Positions 17,158 through 26,672 are shown, counted from the stretch's first letter. The stretch is DNA of 64,000 nt from Pseudomonas luteola NBRC 103146 (GCF_002091675.1 NZ_BDAE01000002.1:423815-487814); one strand, 5' to 3'. Notes: generated by a model not told the origin, from the sequence alone. Numbers and translations: made by a program.

Positions 17158-19257
17158 GTGCCCCGCCACGTGACTCATCTCGAAACCGGAAACCCTGCTG
17201 AACTGGGCGCGACACTGGTCGGCGATGGCATCAACTTTGCTGTGTGGGCGCCAGAGGCCGAGCGGGTAGAGCTCTGCCTGTACGATGCCAAGGGCGAGCA
17301 TGAAACCTATCGACTCGTCTTCCACGAAAAGACAGGCAGTGTCTGGCACGGGCATTTTCCGGGAGGTAAGGCGGGGCAGCGTTATGGGCTGCGGGCTTAC
17401 GGTGCCTATCAGCCTTCTCAAGGACTTTACTTCAACCCTCATAAGCTACTGGTCGATCCTTACGCCAAAGCGGTAGACCGCCCGTTCGTGCTGCATCCCA
17501 GCGTCTATGGCTTCGATCCAGACCACCATGATCGACCGGACCATCGCGACAGCGCGGCTCATGTTCCCAAGGCCATTGTTCAGGCACCGCTAACACCGCT
17601 TGAGCTGGAAGGCCCGCGTTACAGGGGTAGCCAAAGCCTCATCTATGAGCTGCATGTGCGTGGCATGACCATGCAGCATTCCAAAGTTCCTAAAACCATG
17701 CGCGGTAAACTGGCCGGGCTTCGGCAGCCTGCCGTGATCGAGTATCTGCAAAAGCTTGGCGTGACTACGCTGGAGCTGCTCCCTATTGCGGCCTGGGCGG
17801 ATGATCGTCATCTGCCCAAGCTTGGGCTTGGCAATTACTGGGGCTATAACCCCGTCACCATGATGGCTGTCGACCCCCGTCTGGCAGGACGTGACGCCAT
17901 TATTGAGTTACGTGAAACCGTGGCAGCGCTGCATGCGGCAGGGTTCGAGGTCATCCTTGATGTGGTGTTCAACCACACCGGTGAAGGTGACGAGCTGGGT
18001 CCGACCTTTTGTATGCGAGGACTGGATAACCGAGGCTATTACCGGCTGCATCCGGATGATCCTTCGATTTACATCAATGATGCAGGTTGCGGTAATTGCC
18101 TGGCGCTGCAACGCGAGCCAGGGCTGAGGCTGACGATGGACTCGCTGCGCTATTGGGTGCAGGCGGCAGGTGTAGACGGTTTCCGTTTCGATCTGGCGCC
18201 CGCACTTGGACGGCTTGAGACCGGCTTTAGCGTCGACGCGCCACTCATGTTGGCCATTGCCCAAGATCCGGTCCTAAAACAGGTCAAGCTGATCGCCGAG
18301 CCTTGGGATATTGGCCCGGGCGGCTATCAGGTCGGACAGTTCCGCAGTCCTTGGGCTGAATGGAATGATGATTTTCGCGACGATGTTCGCAAGTTCTGGC
18401 GGGGCGACGACGGCATGCGTGGCGCACTGGCGACCCGATTGTCAGGAAGCGCCGATCTGTATGACCGGCACGGCCGGAACATCGACGCCAGCATCAACTT
18501 TGTGACGGCTCATGATGGGTTCACGCTGGCAGACCTTGTGACTTATGCACATAAGCATAATGAAGCCAATGGCGAAGAAAATCGCGACGGGACTCAAGAC
18601 AATCACAGTTGGAACAACGGTGCCGAGGGCCCGACCGACGATCCCCACATCAATGAGCAGCGTGCAGCTGATCAGCGTGCCCTGCTGGCAACGCTGCTGC
18701 TGGCAGGTGGCACGCCAATGTTGACGGCTGGCGATGAGTTCGGTCGTACTCAGCATGGCAACAACAATGCCTATGTTCAGGATAATCCGCTGTCATGGTT
18801 GGACTGGGCACTTGCCAGCAGCCCAACCGGCAAACGCCAGATCGATTTTGTCGCCCGGCTGGCTGCGCTGCGTCGTCAATACAAGGCGTTGCAAGCCGAG
18901 CACTTCATCGGGCGTCCCGCTTACGGTGACTGGGTTAGCGTGCAATGGCTCGATGCAGAGGGTGAACCCCTGGACGAGGCGGGTTGGAATAGGCCTGAAT
19001 CTGCGCCATTGGCACTGGTGCTCTCGCCCATGAACGGTGCCGGGCACCTCAGGGCAGAGCGGTTATGGCTCTGTTTCCAGCCGCTTAACCATCCTCAGAC
19101 GTGTCGGTTAGCGCTATCTCGTGACGGCCATCACTGGTCGCTCATTCTAGATAGCGCACGACCTGAACTGGAAGCCGGTCATGCAGTCTACTCCAGCGCC
19201 GAAAGCCTAGCGCTCGGCCGCGGTGTTAGCATAGCCGTGGAGTTGCTGCGTCCCTAG
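17158..19257 (+). CDS. glgX: Glycogen debranching enzyme GlgX (isoamylase type)
   Basis: A 699-residue GH13 enzyme hydrolysing alpha-1,6 branches of phosphorylase limit dextrin. An N-terminal CBM48 domain (TLVGDGINFAVWAPEAERVELCLYD, residues 18-105) precedes the catalytic barrel. The barrel has the nucleophile D345 in GFRFDLAP, the acid/base E381 in IAEPWDIG and the stabiliser D453 in TAHDGFTL. GlgX-specific DNHSWNNGAEG is present. The start is GTG, with GGAG upstream. It works with GlgP to degrade glycogen. A short spacing after the glgP terminator means a promoter would have to lie inside glgP, or readthrough must occur. Confidence 0.94.
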   Translation: MPRHVTHLETGNPAELGATLVGDGINFAVWAPEAERVELCLYDAKGEHETYRLVFHEKTGSVWHGHFPGGKAGQRYGLRAYGAYQPSQGLYFNPHKLLVDPYAKAVDRPFVLHPSVYGFDPDHHDRPDHRDSAAHVPKAIVQAPLTPLELEGPRYRGSQSLIYELHVRGMTMQHSKVPKTMRGKLAGLRQPAVIEYLQKLGVTTLELLPIAAWADDRHLPKLGLGNYWGYNPVTMMAVDPRLAGRDAIIELRETVAALHAAGFEVILDVVFNHTGEGDELGPTFCMRGLDNRGYYRLHPDDPSIYINDAGCGNCLALQREPGLRLTMDSLRYWVQAAGVDGFRFDLAPALGRLETGFSVDAPLMLAIAQDPVLKQVKLIAEPWDIGPGGYQVGQFRSPWAEWNDDFRDDVRKFWRGDDGMRGALATRLSGSADLYDRHGRNIDASINFVTAHDGFTLADLVTYAHKHNEANGEENRDGTQDNHSWNNGAEGPTDDPHINEQRAADQRALLATLLLAGGTPMLTAGDEFGRTQHGNNNAYVQDNPLSWLDWALASSPTGKRQIDFVARLAALRRQYKALQAEHFIGRPAYGDWVSVQWLDAEGEPLDEAGWNRPESAPLALVLSPMNGAGHLRAERLWLCFQPLNHPQTCRLALSRDGHHWSLILDSARPELEAGHAVYSSAESLALGRGVSIAVELLRP

Positions 19258-19380
19258 CGGCGTGCAGACCTTGTCTCTCGAACAATCAGAACGTTGGGTG
19301 GGGCTTGTAGGCCGCTTCGCTTGAGACGGAGCTTGAGCATCCGCGCTACACTGCGCGAACCTTTTCTACCGGAGCCTCAC

Positions 19381-20391
19381 ATGTCCCGTATTACGCTGAG
19401 CCGCTATCTGATCGAACAGACCCGTAGTCATAAAACCCCAGCCGATCTGCGTTTTCTGATCGAAGTCGTAGGCCGTGCCTGCAAGCGAATCAGCTATGAG
19501 GTATCCAAGGGTGCGCTAGGTGGCGTACTGGGCAGCATGGGCACTGAAAACGTTCAGGGCGAAGTTCAGAAGAAGCTGGACGTCCTGTCCAACGAAATCC
19601 TGCTTGAAGCCAACGAGTGGGGCGGCACCCTGGCTGGCATGGCGTCCGAAGAGATGGACCAGGTTCACCAGATCCCTGGTGAGTACCCCAAGGGTGCTTA
19701 TCTGCTGATGTTCGATCCCCTGGACGGCTCCTCCAACATTGACGTTAACGTGTCGGTTGGCACTATTTTCTCCGTTCTGCGTAAGGATCATGGGGGTGCC
19801 ACCTACGGTGATACCACTGAAGAAGCCTTCATGCAAAAGGGCACTGAGCAGGTCGCTGCAGGCTATGCCATCTATGGCCCCCAGACCATGTTCATTCTGA
19901 CCCTGGGTGATGGCGTCAAAGGCTTTACCCTGGACCGTGAGCTGGGCAGCTTCGTATTGACACACGAAAACATCTCCATTCCGGAGACAACTGCCGAGTT
20001 CGCTATCAACATGTCCAACCAGCGTCACTGGGAGCCGCCGGTACAGCGTTACGTAAGCGAGCTGCTGGTTGGCAAGGAAGGTCCACTGGAGAAGAACTAC
20101 AACATGCGCTGGATCGCCTCCATGGTGGCCGATGTGCATCGTATTCTTACCCGTGGCGGTATCTTCATGTACCCACGTGATGCTCGTGAACCGGAAAAGC
20201 CCGGCAAGCTGCGTCTGATGTACGAAGCCAACCCGATGGCCATGCTGGTCGAGCAGGCAGGCGGTGCGGCCACCAATGGTTACCAGCGTATTCTGGAAGT
20301 GCAACCGGAAGGCCTGCATCAGCGTGTAGCCGTCTTCCTCGGCTCCAAAGAAGAAGTCGAGCGCGTTACCCGTTACCATCAGGACGCCTGA
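19381..20391 (+). CDS. fbp: Fructose-1,6-bisphosphatase, class I
   Basis: A 336-residue gluconeogenic phosphatase hydrolysing fructose-1,6-bisphosphate. The metal and substrate motifs [13 protein letters not shown] and the N-terminal [12 protein letters not shown] region identify class I. The sequence at the start ([13 protein letters not shown]) and the extra [12 protein letters not shown] segment recall beta-proteobacterial enzymes more than E. coli Fbp. GGAG lies 6 bases before the ATG; a longer frame from 19294 has no such site. It stands after glgX, as fits storage sugar metabolism. A 12-bp hairpin follows the stop. Confidence 0.94.
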   Translation: MSRITLSRYLIEQTRSHKTPADLRFLIEVVGRACKRISYEVSKGALGGVLGSMGTENVQGEVQKKLDVLSNEILLEANEWGGTLAGMASEEMDQVHQIPGEYPKGAYLLMFDPLDGSSNIDVNVSVGTIFSVLRKDHGGATYGDTTEEAFMQKGTEQVAAGYAIYGPQTMFILTLGDGVKGFTLDRELGSFVLTHENISIPETTAEFAINMSNQRHWEPPVQRYVSELLVGKEGPLEKNYNMRWIASMVADVHRILTRGGIFMYPRDAREPEKPGKLRLMYEANPMAMLVEQAGGAATNGYQRILEVQPEGLHQRVAVFLGSKEEVERVTRYHQDA

Positions 20392-20397
20392 TGACCG

Positions 20398-20434
20398 ACT
20401 GGCCAATGGTCATTTACCGTTGGCCAGTTCTCTT
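20398..20434 (+). terminator. Terminator after fbp
   Basis: ACTGGCCAATGG (20398-20409) pairs with CCGTTGGCCAGT (20417-20428) with one G-U pair, followed by the pyrimidine run TCTCTT. The stem is long and well placed, 7 bases after the stop. Confidence 0.75.
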
Positions 20435-20549
20435 CTCCCGCTAATGCAGGCTTCGTTCAGCCTGTATTAAGCCGCGATTCAGACGCTGTTAAGAGCTCTT
20501 TTTCTACTCTGACCCTGCTTGCTCATTCATGGCCAGCGAGGACAGTATT

Positions 20550-20957
20550 ATGAATCTCTTTCAGAAAATGGCAGCGTTTGCAGTAATCAATACCGTGAGC
20601 TACACCGCCCTGGCAGCAGATCGCGATGCTTCTGTTGAAACCCCGGTCGGCTCTACGGGTGGTGATGTGATGGATACCCGGGACTTACTGCAGACAGCCA
20701 AAGAATCCGATACTGGCGATGGGGTTTCCCAGGGTCAGTCATGGAGTCAGCGTCTTGGGCGCTCCGGTCAGCGCTATACAATTGCAACCCAACGCTTCAA
20801 CGGTAAGGCTATTGAGTCGCACAACCCCTCTGGGCATTACTCCGGTGTCTCGGCCACAAACCCGCAGGGTGCTGTAGCTTTCGAGGTTCCGTCCCTTGAG
20901 CAAAGTACCTCCGCTCATCAGCCGACACCGTACTTGTCCGATAAAGAGACAATCTGA
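20550..20957 (+). CDS. Small secreted protein of unknown function
   Basis: I do not recognise this 135-residue protein. It has a signal-like N-terminus (MNLFQKMAAFAVINTVSYTALA) and then a polar region rich in Ser, Thr, Gly and Gln without obvious domains or Cys. The start at 20550 is preferred because GAGGA lies 7 bases upstream and the signal peptide begins there; an ATG at 20529 would add seven residues before it. It is transcribed alone between the fbp terminator and a convergent methyltransferase gene. Low complexity suggests a disordered periplasmic or secreted protein. Confidence 0.6.
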   Translation: MNLFQKMAAFAVINTVSYTALAADRDASVETPVGSTGGDVMDTRDLLQTAKESDTGDGVSQGQSWSQRLGRSGQRYTIATQRFNGKAIESHNPSGHYSGVSATNPQGAVAFEVPSLEQSTSAHQPTPYLSDKETI

Positions 20958-21004
20958 TGGTGTAAAGCTCTGCACGGGAGCGCAGTGCTCCCGGCAGGGC
21001 AGGT

Positions 21005-21592
21005 TCAAGGCCGACGGGTTGCCAGAAACTCACCTTTGCCTACCGGCACAAGGCAAGTCGAAAAGTCCGGATCGCTCTCAACCAGAGCCTTGAAGGCCGC
21101 CATTTCATCGGCATGGGACAAGGCATTGTCCACGATCAGAAGGCCGCCCGGGCGCAGGACTCTTCTGAGGTCAGGCCACCAGCCACAATATTGGCAGCGC
21201 TCGGAATCAAGAAACACAAGGTCCAGTGAGTACTTGTCCTGTGCAGCCAGGATGGCACCGCCGTCACTGTGAAGCTGTGTTATCAGCGCCTCGAGCCCGG
21301 AGCGCTTGAAGTTCTGCCGTGCCAGCTCGATTTTGGCTTCAGAAAGCTCCACGGTGCGAATGGTTCCGCCCACTGTATGAGCCGCTTTTGCCAGCCACAA
21401 AGTGGAGTAGCCATTGGAGGTCCCGATTTCCAAGACACGCTTGGCATTGGTAGCCTGAACCATGACATAAAGAAACTCACCCGTATCACGTGTGATGTTC
21501 AGCATGCGACTTGGCCGCTCATGCGTACGGCTATCGTTAACTTCCCCAAAGGTTTCCAGTTCTTTTAATAAAGTATCCAGATTGGAAGGCAT
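21005..21592 (-). CDS. SAM-dependent O-methyltransferase, class I (COMT-like)
   Basis: A 195-residue Rossmann methyltransferase of the methyltransf_24/O-methyltransferase 3 group. It has the SAM motif VLEIGTSNGYSTLWLA (about 53-68), an acidic motif II (TVELSE), LVFLDSE in place of the usual DAxK metal site, and LRPGGLLIVDNAL. The substrate is unknown; relatives methylate catechols or caffeoyl-CoA, but the altered acidic motif makes that uncertain. It is separated from the upstream acyltransferase by a strong terminator and so has its own promoter in the 70-base gap. Confidence 0.8.
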   Translation of the reverse strand: MPSNLDTLLKELETFGEVNDSRTHERPSRMLNITRDTGEFLYVMVQATNAKRVLEIGTSNGYSTLWLAKAAHTVGGTIRTVELSEAKIELARQNFKRSGLEALITQLHSDGGAILAAQDKYSLDLVFLDSERCQYCGWWPDLRRVLRPGGLLIVDNALSHADEMAAFKALVESDPDFSTCLVPVGKGEFLATRRP

Positions 21593-21661
21593 TAATTATC
21601 TACTCACTGTTTTTGTTTTAGGGAATTAATACTGCTGGATAATAGTAAGTGTTTGGAGAAT

Positions 21662-21696
21662 AAAAAAGCCCCGCCAATATAGTTGGCGGGGCTTTT
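21662..21696 (-). terminator. Bidirectional rho-independent terminator after the acyltransferase
   Basis: GCCCCGCCAA (21668-21677) and TTGGCGGGGC (21683-21692) form a perfect 10-bp stem with a 5-base loop. Six A precede and four T follow, giving a U-tract on both strands. On the minus strand it ends the acyltransferase transcript. Confidence 0.92.
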
Positions 21697-21706
21697 AGTT
21701 AACGCT

Positions 21707-22756
21707 TTAAGAAGCAACCGGGGGTGTATCGTTACTCGGCTGCTTTGGGTGCTTTTTTAGGAAGTTTAACTTTGGTGCCTGGAACATATAGTCCATGTGC
21801 AGTTTCAGCATGATTTTAGCAGCAATAATCGGTACGACAATGCCAACAAGGCATGCTGCAAAAATATGCAGATAGACGTTATCGATATGTAGGAACTTGC
21901 TCAGGATAACGCGTACGCCGCTCCCGGCCAGGATGTGCATGAGATAGATCGGCATGGACAGCGTGCCGATGGTAATGAACCACTGAACAGGTTTGCGGGC
22001 CAGCAGCATGGACAGGCTCGTAACCAGCAGAATGGCCGATAGCGCCACCATCAGCGACATCCATCCGCGGTCGGTATAAGTGTGATGCGAGATGATATGG
22101 AACTGATACTCCAGTCCCGCTGTAACCAGAAGCGTAAAGGCTGCTATGCGACCTGGCTGCGCTTCGATGGCAGCAGCAATATTGGTAAACCAGACGCCAA
22201 AGGCGAAAAACACGAAGTTCTGGATCAGAAAGTCGACCAGCATCTGGCGCGGCGCGTATTGCTGGAGCCCGTAGGCCACGGCGGACAGCAGGAAAATGGG
22301 TAGGAAAACCTTCTTCGATTTGCTGCCGTACAGCACGATGGACAAAACAAATACAAAGAACAGCGCATACAGGAACCAGAACTGCGCTCTGGGCCGCCAC
22401 AAGAGGGAGAACACCTCACCCAGCGTCACATCGCCATTGGTATAGCGAGAGAGAAAGGCTTCAATTACGCCCTGCAGGATTGACCAGACAAGGAAAGGGT
22501 AGACAACCGTGTCCAGCTTGTTGACGAATACACCCTTGCCGCCGCGACTCGTTAGCGATTTGAAGAAAAACAGGCCAGACAGGAAGAAGAACAACGGCAT
22601 GTGAAAGCTGTAGATGATGCTGTCCACAAGCATGTGCGTCTCGACATCGGTCTTGATGATGCCGGCATTTAAAAGCCCGCGGAGCACATGGCCATAGACA
22701 ACCAGGATTATGCCAATGGCTTTGGCATAATCGACCCACACATTTCGGTTATTCAT
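21707..22756 (-). CDS. Acyltransferase family 3 membrane protein (OafA/OpgC type)
   Basis: A 349-residue integral membrane acyltransferase with about ten helices. It starts WVDYAKAIGIILVVYGHVLRG, containing the family's conserved His (GHV), then FHMPLFFFLSGLFFF, which holds the second conserved motif. Such enzymes O-acetylate or succinylate exopolysaccharides, O-antigen or periplasmic glucans. There are no polysaccharide genes nearby, so the target is open. AAGGA lies 7 bases upstream. Upstream is 474 bases of AT-rich DNA, and a bidirectional terminator follows the stop. Confidence 0.85.
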   Translation of the reverse strand: MNNRNVWVDYAKAIGIILVVYGHVLRGLLNAGIIKTDVETHMLVDSIIYSFHMPLFFFLSGLFFFKSLTSRGGKGVFVNKLDTVVYPFLVWSILQGVIEAFLSRYTNGDVTLGEVFSLLWRPRAQFWFLYALFFVFVLSIVLYGSKSKKVFLPIFLLSAVAYGLQQYAPRQMLVDFLIQNFVFFAFGVWFTNIAAAIEAQPGRIAAFTLLVTAGLEYQFHIISHHTYTDRGWMSLMVALSAILLVTSLSMLLARKPVQWFITIGTLSMPIYLMHILAGSGVRVILSKFLHIDNVYLHIFAACLVGIVVPIIAAKIMLKLHMDYMFQAPKLNFLKKHPKQPSNDTPPVAS

Positions 22757-23230
22757 TGAACTATCCTTGATTCAAAGGTTGAAACTAAGACGATTTTTTA
22801 GAGGTAGTAAGTTGGGATCCAACTGCTCATCCCTGTTCCTGAGGAGTTCCGCTTCCTTGATCAGGCTTGGCCGCTTTAATAACAACGCGAGATCGTAAAG
22901 TCATCATAAATTAGAATGTGAAACGTATAGTGAAAAGTCTAAAAAAATAATTCCGACAATCGAGATTTGCTTTAAAGTCTGGCCAGACCTGCACACGCTT
23001 ATTGTTATTGGCAAAATTAAATACGCCAATAAAACCCTGAATAAAGAACGGGTTTTATAACAAGATAAAAACGTGTTTATGGAACAATCACAACTCCAGC
23101 GACGAGGTCTGACAATGGCGATGTGCTATTGTTCCGTGGCGCTTTGAAAAGATTTCGCTGTTCTGTCTGGCAGATCGCCAAATCAGCATTTGAGGCTGGA
23201 CATCTGCACGCTGGAGTGCTCACTGGCAGT
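22757..23230. other. AT-rich intergenic stretch with one inverted repeat
   Basis: No gene is visible in these 474 bases. The AT content is well above that of the neighbours. ATAAAACCC (23029-23037) and GGGTTTTAT (23050-23058) form a perfect 9-bp inverted repeat with a 12-base loop. It lies downstream of the 23231-23758 gene on the minus strand and could be its terminator. The part nearest 22757 must hold the acyltransferase promoter. Confidence 0.5.
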
Positions 23231-23758
23231 CTAGAGGTCTGGATTGATGCCCTTGAGCTGCTGTTTGACGAGGATTTTCTCGTAATCGGGTGAGGTGTAG
23301 ATCAGAAGTGCCTGCCGCTTCATATCTGCGTTGGTGGAAAACCTGTAGAACACCGTATTGTTATCGAACGCCATGAACGCATGACTGTTGGGCTGACTTT
23401 CCAGTTTGATGAAGTGATCGGACGGCGATTGCGAGGAGGGTGGCCCGTATTTCTCGGTCAGGCCTTGAGCAATGAGAAAGCTCTTTTCAACCGGCGTGAC
23501 AATCGAAAGGCGCAAGAAGCGGTTGTCGATAAAGAACAGCCCAGCCTCAAGGCTATCCTTGCCCAGCTTAAGATCGGGGCAGCTGTAATACTCCAGCCCC
23601 TCGATAGGTGCAGTACGCGGTGTCAGGGTGCAGATCTTGCTTTCCAGTACCGTTTGCTTGCTATCACCAAAGTGCAAATCCTTATAGCCGTCTACGGCTT
23701 GGGAAAGGCCTGCATGCAGCGAAGCGATAACGCCTAGCAGATACCCTGACTTGCGCAT
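23231..23758 (-). CDS. Periplasmic protein of unknown function
   Basis: I do not recognise this 175-residue protein. It has a signal peptide (about 1-21, ending SQA) and a mature part beginning VDGYKDLHFGDSKQTVLESKICTL. The two Cys residues, in KICTL and YYSCPDL, are spaced as if for a disulfide. The pattern of a FGDSKQxV helix, then a LxxKYGPP turn, resembles small periplasmic proteins annotated only as hypothetical or DUF. Neighbours give no clue. It is transcribed alone. Confidence 0.65.
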   Translation of the reverse strand: MRKSGYLLGVIASLHAGLSQAVDGYKDLHFGDSKQTVLESKICTLTPRTAPIEGLEYYSCPDLKLGKDSLEAGLFFIDNRFLRLSIVTPVEKSFLIAQGLTEKYGPPSSQSPSDHFIKLESQPNSHAFMAFDNNTVFYRFSTNADMKRQALLIYTSPDYEKILVKQQLKGINPDL

Positions 23759-23844
23759 TACATGACATTCCGACGTAAGGGTGAATGATGATGACGCGCA
23801 TCATACCTCATGTCAGCGATGTTGAAAGAAGTGGTGCAGTCGCC

Positions 23845-23876
23845 GGGTAAGCCGGGAGGGGAACCCAGGCTTACCC
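23845..23876. repeat. Strong inverted repeat downstream of the 46-residue gene
   Basis: GGGTAAGCC (23845-23853) and GGCTTACCC (23868-23876) pair perfectly, and GGG/CCC inside (23854-23856, 23864-23866) can extend the stem. No U-tract follows on either strand. It lies 14 bases after the small minus-strand gene and could be its 3'-end structure. Confidence 0.55.
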
Positions 23877-23889
23877 GTTCAGAGGTGAA

Positions 23890-24030
23890 TTACCAGACGC
23901 TAGGAGGAATGATGTCGTTAGAGTCATATTTGATCTTGTCGATGTTCTCTTTCTTGCTGTGCTCCGGCGTCGTGTCATCCAGGGTTTCAGGCTGGGTATC
24001 GTCCTTGGGATAGTCATCAGCTTCAGGCAT
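23890..24030 (-). CDS. Small acidic protein of unknown function, 46 aa
   Basis: A short frame reading MPEADDYPKDDTQPETLDDT and ending NDIIPPSVW before a TAA at 23890. It is strongly acidic, has no Cys and no membrane segment, and is probably disordered. Support for it being real: TGGAGGA stands 8 bases before the ATG, the frame lies alone in a 340-base gap, and a stable inverted repeat follows the stop. I do not know the family. It is below the length that automated ORF callers usually accept. Confidence 0.6.
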   Translation of the reverse strand: MPEADDYPKDDTQPETLDDTTPEHSKKENIDKIKYDSNDIIPPSVW

Positions 24031-24101
24031 ACAGGCGTCCTCCAGTGGATACGGGGTCTATTGTTTGGGCCGATAAATGCCCATCAGGTTCCTCGGGAAT
24101 T

Positions 24102-25136
24102 TTATTCAGAGGCCATCACGACTCGATTACGGCCCTCGTGCTTGGCCTGATAAAGAGCCGCATCAGCGCGTTTCAACAGTGACTCGGCAGGCTCATCGGC
24201 ATCCCCATTGGCACCGCCAATGCTGGTAGTAACCGCAACAGGGCCGCTGACGGTCAAAAAGGGAGTATCGGCAATGGCAAAGCGTATGCGTTCCGCGATG
24301 CCATCCAGCTGCTCCGCCTTGTCGATGCGGGTAATCACGGCAAATTCTTCACCTCCCAGTCTGAGTAACAGGTCATGGGGGCGAAGCGTGGTGGCGATCC
24401 GATGCGCGGTTTCGACAAGCACCTGATCGCCTGCGGCATGGCCATGCTGATCGTTGACTGCCTTGAAGTGATCCAGGTCGATGAACAATGCGCCGATTCG
24501 CTCGTTGTCGCGCCGTGCGGCAGCTTGCTCGACCGGATAGAAGTGCTCCAGCGCCGCACGATTCCATAATTGTGTCAGCGGATCGAGCATCGCCCTGCGG
24601 CGTTCGCGTGAGATAATGGTGCGCAGGTAGCGGGTCTGCTCTGAAAGGCTGCGTAGTTTCAAGTAGCCGTCAGCCATTTGGGCAAGGTCTCTCAGGCGGT
24701 CACGCTCCTGAGCCGTCAGCTGCCTGGGCTCGGAATGCATCAGGCACAGGGTGCCAATGGGCAGACCTGATGGCGCTACGAGGGGATGCCCGGCATAAAA
24801 CCGTATGTACGGGGGCTCGATCACCAGTGGGTTGGATGCAAAACGCTCATCGCTCAAGGCGTCCGGTACGATTAGCGGGCGATGGGTATCGAGCAGAGCA
24901 TGGGCACAAAAGGCAACACTGCGTGCTGTAGCGCTGAAGGGTGATCCACTGTGGGCCTTGATGCACTGTTGTTCACGGTCGATCAAGCTGATCAGCACTC
25001 GGTCGACCTTGAACAGGTCCCGCGCGATCCGCACCAGGGCATTCATATAGGCATCCGCCGGGGTGTCCAGTATTTCAAGCGACTCCAGCGCTTTTTGGCG
25101 CTCGGCTTCACGAGGGTGTGCAGGCGCAGCGTGCAT
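24102..25136 (-). CDS. Soluble GAF-GGDEF diguanylate cyclase
   Basis: A 344-residue cytoplasmic protein with an N-terminal GAF sensor (about 15-165, with the VAFCAHALL and GTLCLMH motifs of this GAF class), a short coiled linker (165-182) and a GGDEF domain. The active site is GGEEF at 261-265. An RxxD inhibitory site (RPHD, 252-255) lies five residues before it, so c-di-GMP synthesis with product inhibition is expected. No transmembrane segment is present. The signal bound by the GAF domain is unknown. It is transcribed alone behind the MATE gene. Confidence 0.9.
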   Translation of the reverse strand: MHAAPAHPREAERQKALESLEILDTPADAYMNALVRIARDLFKVDRVLISLIDREQQCIKAHSGSPFSATARSVAFCAHALLDTHRPLIVPDALSDERFASNPLVIEPPYIRFYAGHPLVAPSGLPIGTLCLMHSEPRQLTAQERDRLRDLAQMADGYLKLRSLSEQTRYLRTIISRERRRAMLDPLTQLWNRAALEHFYPVEQAAARRDNERIGALFIDLDHFKAVNDQHGHAAGDQVLVETAHRIATTLRPHDLLLRLGGEEFAVITRIDKAEQLDGIAERIRFAIADTPFLTVSGPVAVTTSIGGANGDADEPAESLLKRADAALYQAKHEGRNRVVMASE

Positions 25137-25310
25137 GGTGAGTCCTGTGGCAGGTAGGTGCGATAACCTTGTTCCAGAAGGCGTTCCGCTTGATATGACC
25201 CTTGGAAACGCGCGGTGTTGCCAAGGAAAATAGGCGGCGTGTAGGAGGCGAGAGACGAAGCCCGGCTGTCATCTCTCCGCTGGGCTACCTGTGCCAACCT
25301 TTGCTAGGCA

Positions 25311-26672
25311 TCAAGAAGGGTCTTGAGGGTGCTGATCAGGTATCCAGGCGTTGCGTCTGGTCATCTGCCAGGCCTGAAAGCTCTGGACGATACCTCTCAA
25401 GGCCATGAAGCCCAGAAACGACAACCATAGCCCATGGTTGCCCAGGTCTTTGAGCGCAATGCCTAGCGGCAGGGCGAGCAGGACGGCAATGACCATCGCA
25501 TTGCGCATTTCCCGGGCTCGGGTTGCTCCGATGAACAGCCCATCCAGCAGGTAACTGCTCATGGCAATGACTGGCAGTGCGGCCAGATACGGAAGGTATG
25601 TATAAGCCGCTTCACGTACCGCGGGAAGATCGCTTTGCAAGTCGATGAAGCGTGCACCGAACAAGGCAAATCCCAGGGCAAATAAGAGACTGGCCAGCAG
25701 CGACCAGCCGGCGGCAATGACCAGGGTTTGCCGGAGGGCCTTGCGATCACGAGCCCCAATGGCGTGCCCTGCCAACGCTTCCACCGCATGGGCAAGTCCA
25801 TCCAGGGCGAATGCGGTCACCATCAGGCCATTGAGGAGAAGGGCGTTAGCGGCCACCGTGGCATTACCTAAACGTGCGCCCTGAAATGTGATCAGAAAGA
25901 AGACGCCTTGCAAGGCCAGCGAGCGGATAAAGATATCGCGGTTAACCGCCAGCAGGGGGCGCCAGGTGGACCAGCGCTTGAGTCGCTTGATGCGAACCGC
26001 GCCTGCCATGTGATGCAGTGTCTGGCGCGCCAGCCATAGGCCGAGCCCCACGCCGAACCACTCGGCCATGGCGGTTGCTGCTGCAATACCGCGAATTCCC
26101 CAGCCAAAGCCGAACACGAACAACACGTCGAGCAGCAGATTGACGATGTTGGTGGTCAGCAGCATCGCCAGCGGCGCACGCGCATTCTGGGTGCCCAGCA
26201 GCCAGCCAATCAGGGCATAGCTCGACAGGGCGGCAGGCAGACCCAACAGGCGAATCTGGAAAAAGCGCTCGGTGGCCTCGCTCAACGCTGCCGAGGAGGT
26301 CATGCTGTTCAGCAGCAGAGGAAGGCCTAGCAGTGAAAGGCCGATCAACCCCAGCGCCAGCACACAGGCCAGCAACAGACCTTGCAACAGAATTTGCCGA
26401 AGCGCACTGCCATCCTTACGGCCGCTGGCTTGCGCAGCGAAGCCGGTCGTTCCCATGCGTAGGAAGCCCAGCACCGCGACCATTGTAGTGTAGAGGCTTC
26501 CCCCCACCGCCACGGCGCCCAGATCATGTACATCCGGCAGATGACCGGCGATGGCGCTGTCTACCAGGGTCACGAGGGGTACGGTCAGGTTGGACAGAAT
26601 CATCGGGCCGGCCAGCAGCCAGACACGACGATGCATTGGACGGTAGCGCCAATCGGCAAGCAGGGTGGACAT
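25311..26672 (-). CDS. dinF: MATE-family efflux transporter, DinF type
   Basis: A 453-residue transporter with twelve hydrophobic segments in two six-helix halves. The start MSTLLADWRYRPMHRRVWLLAGPMILSNLTVPLV, with the following LVDSAIAGHL, is the DinF/MATE N-terminal repeat. MATE proteins export cationic drugs or metabolites in exchange for Na+ or H+. DinF of E. coli is linked to oxidative and bile stress. GGAG lies 8 bases before the ATG. LexA regulation as in E. coli dinF cannot be confirmed: no lexA neighbour and no clear SOS box was seen. Confidence 0.88.
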   Translation of the reverse strand: MSTLLADWRYRPMHRRVWLLAGPMILSNLTVPLVTLVDSAIAGHLPDVHDLGAVAVGGSLYTTMVAVLGFLRMGTTGFAAQASGRKDGSALRQILLQGLLLACVLALGLIGLSLLGLPLLLNSMTSSAALSEATERFFQIRLLGLPAALSSYALIGWLLGTQNARAPLAMLLTTNIVNLLLDVLFVFGFGWGIRGIAAATAMAEWFGVGLGLWLARQTLHHMAGAVRIKRLKRWSTWRPLLAVNRDIFIRSLALQGVFFLITFQGARLGNATVAANALLLNGLMVTAFALDGLAHAVEALAGHAIGARDRKALRQTLVIAAGWSLLASLLFALGFALFGARFIDLQSDLPAVREAAYTYLPYLAALPVIAMSSYLLDGLFIGATRAREMRNAMVIAVLLALPLGIALKDLGNHGLWLSFLGFMALRGIVQSFQAWQMTRRNAWIPDQHPQDPS

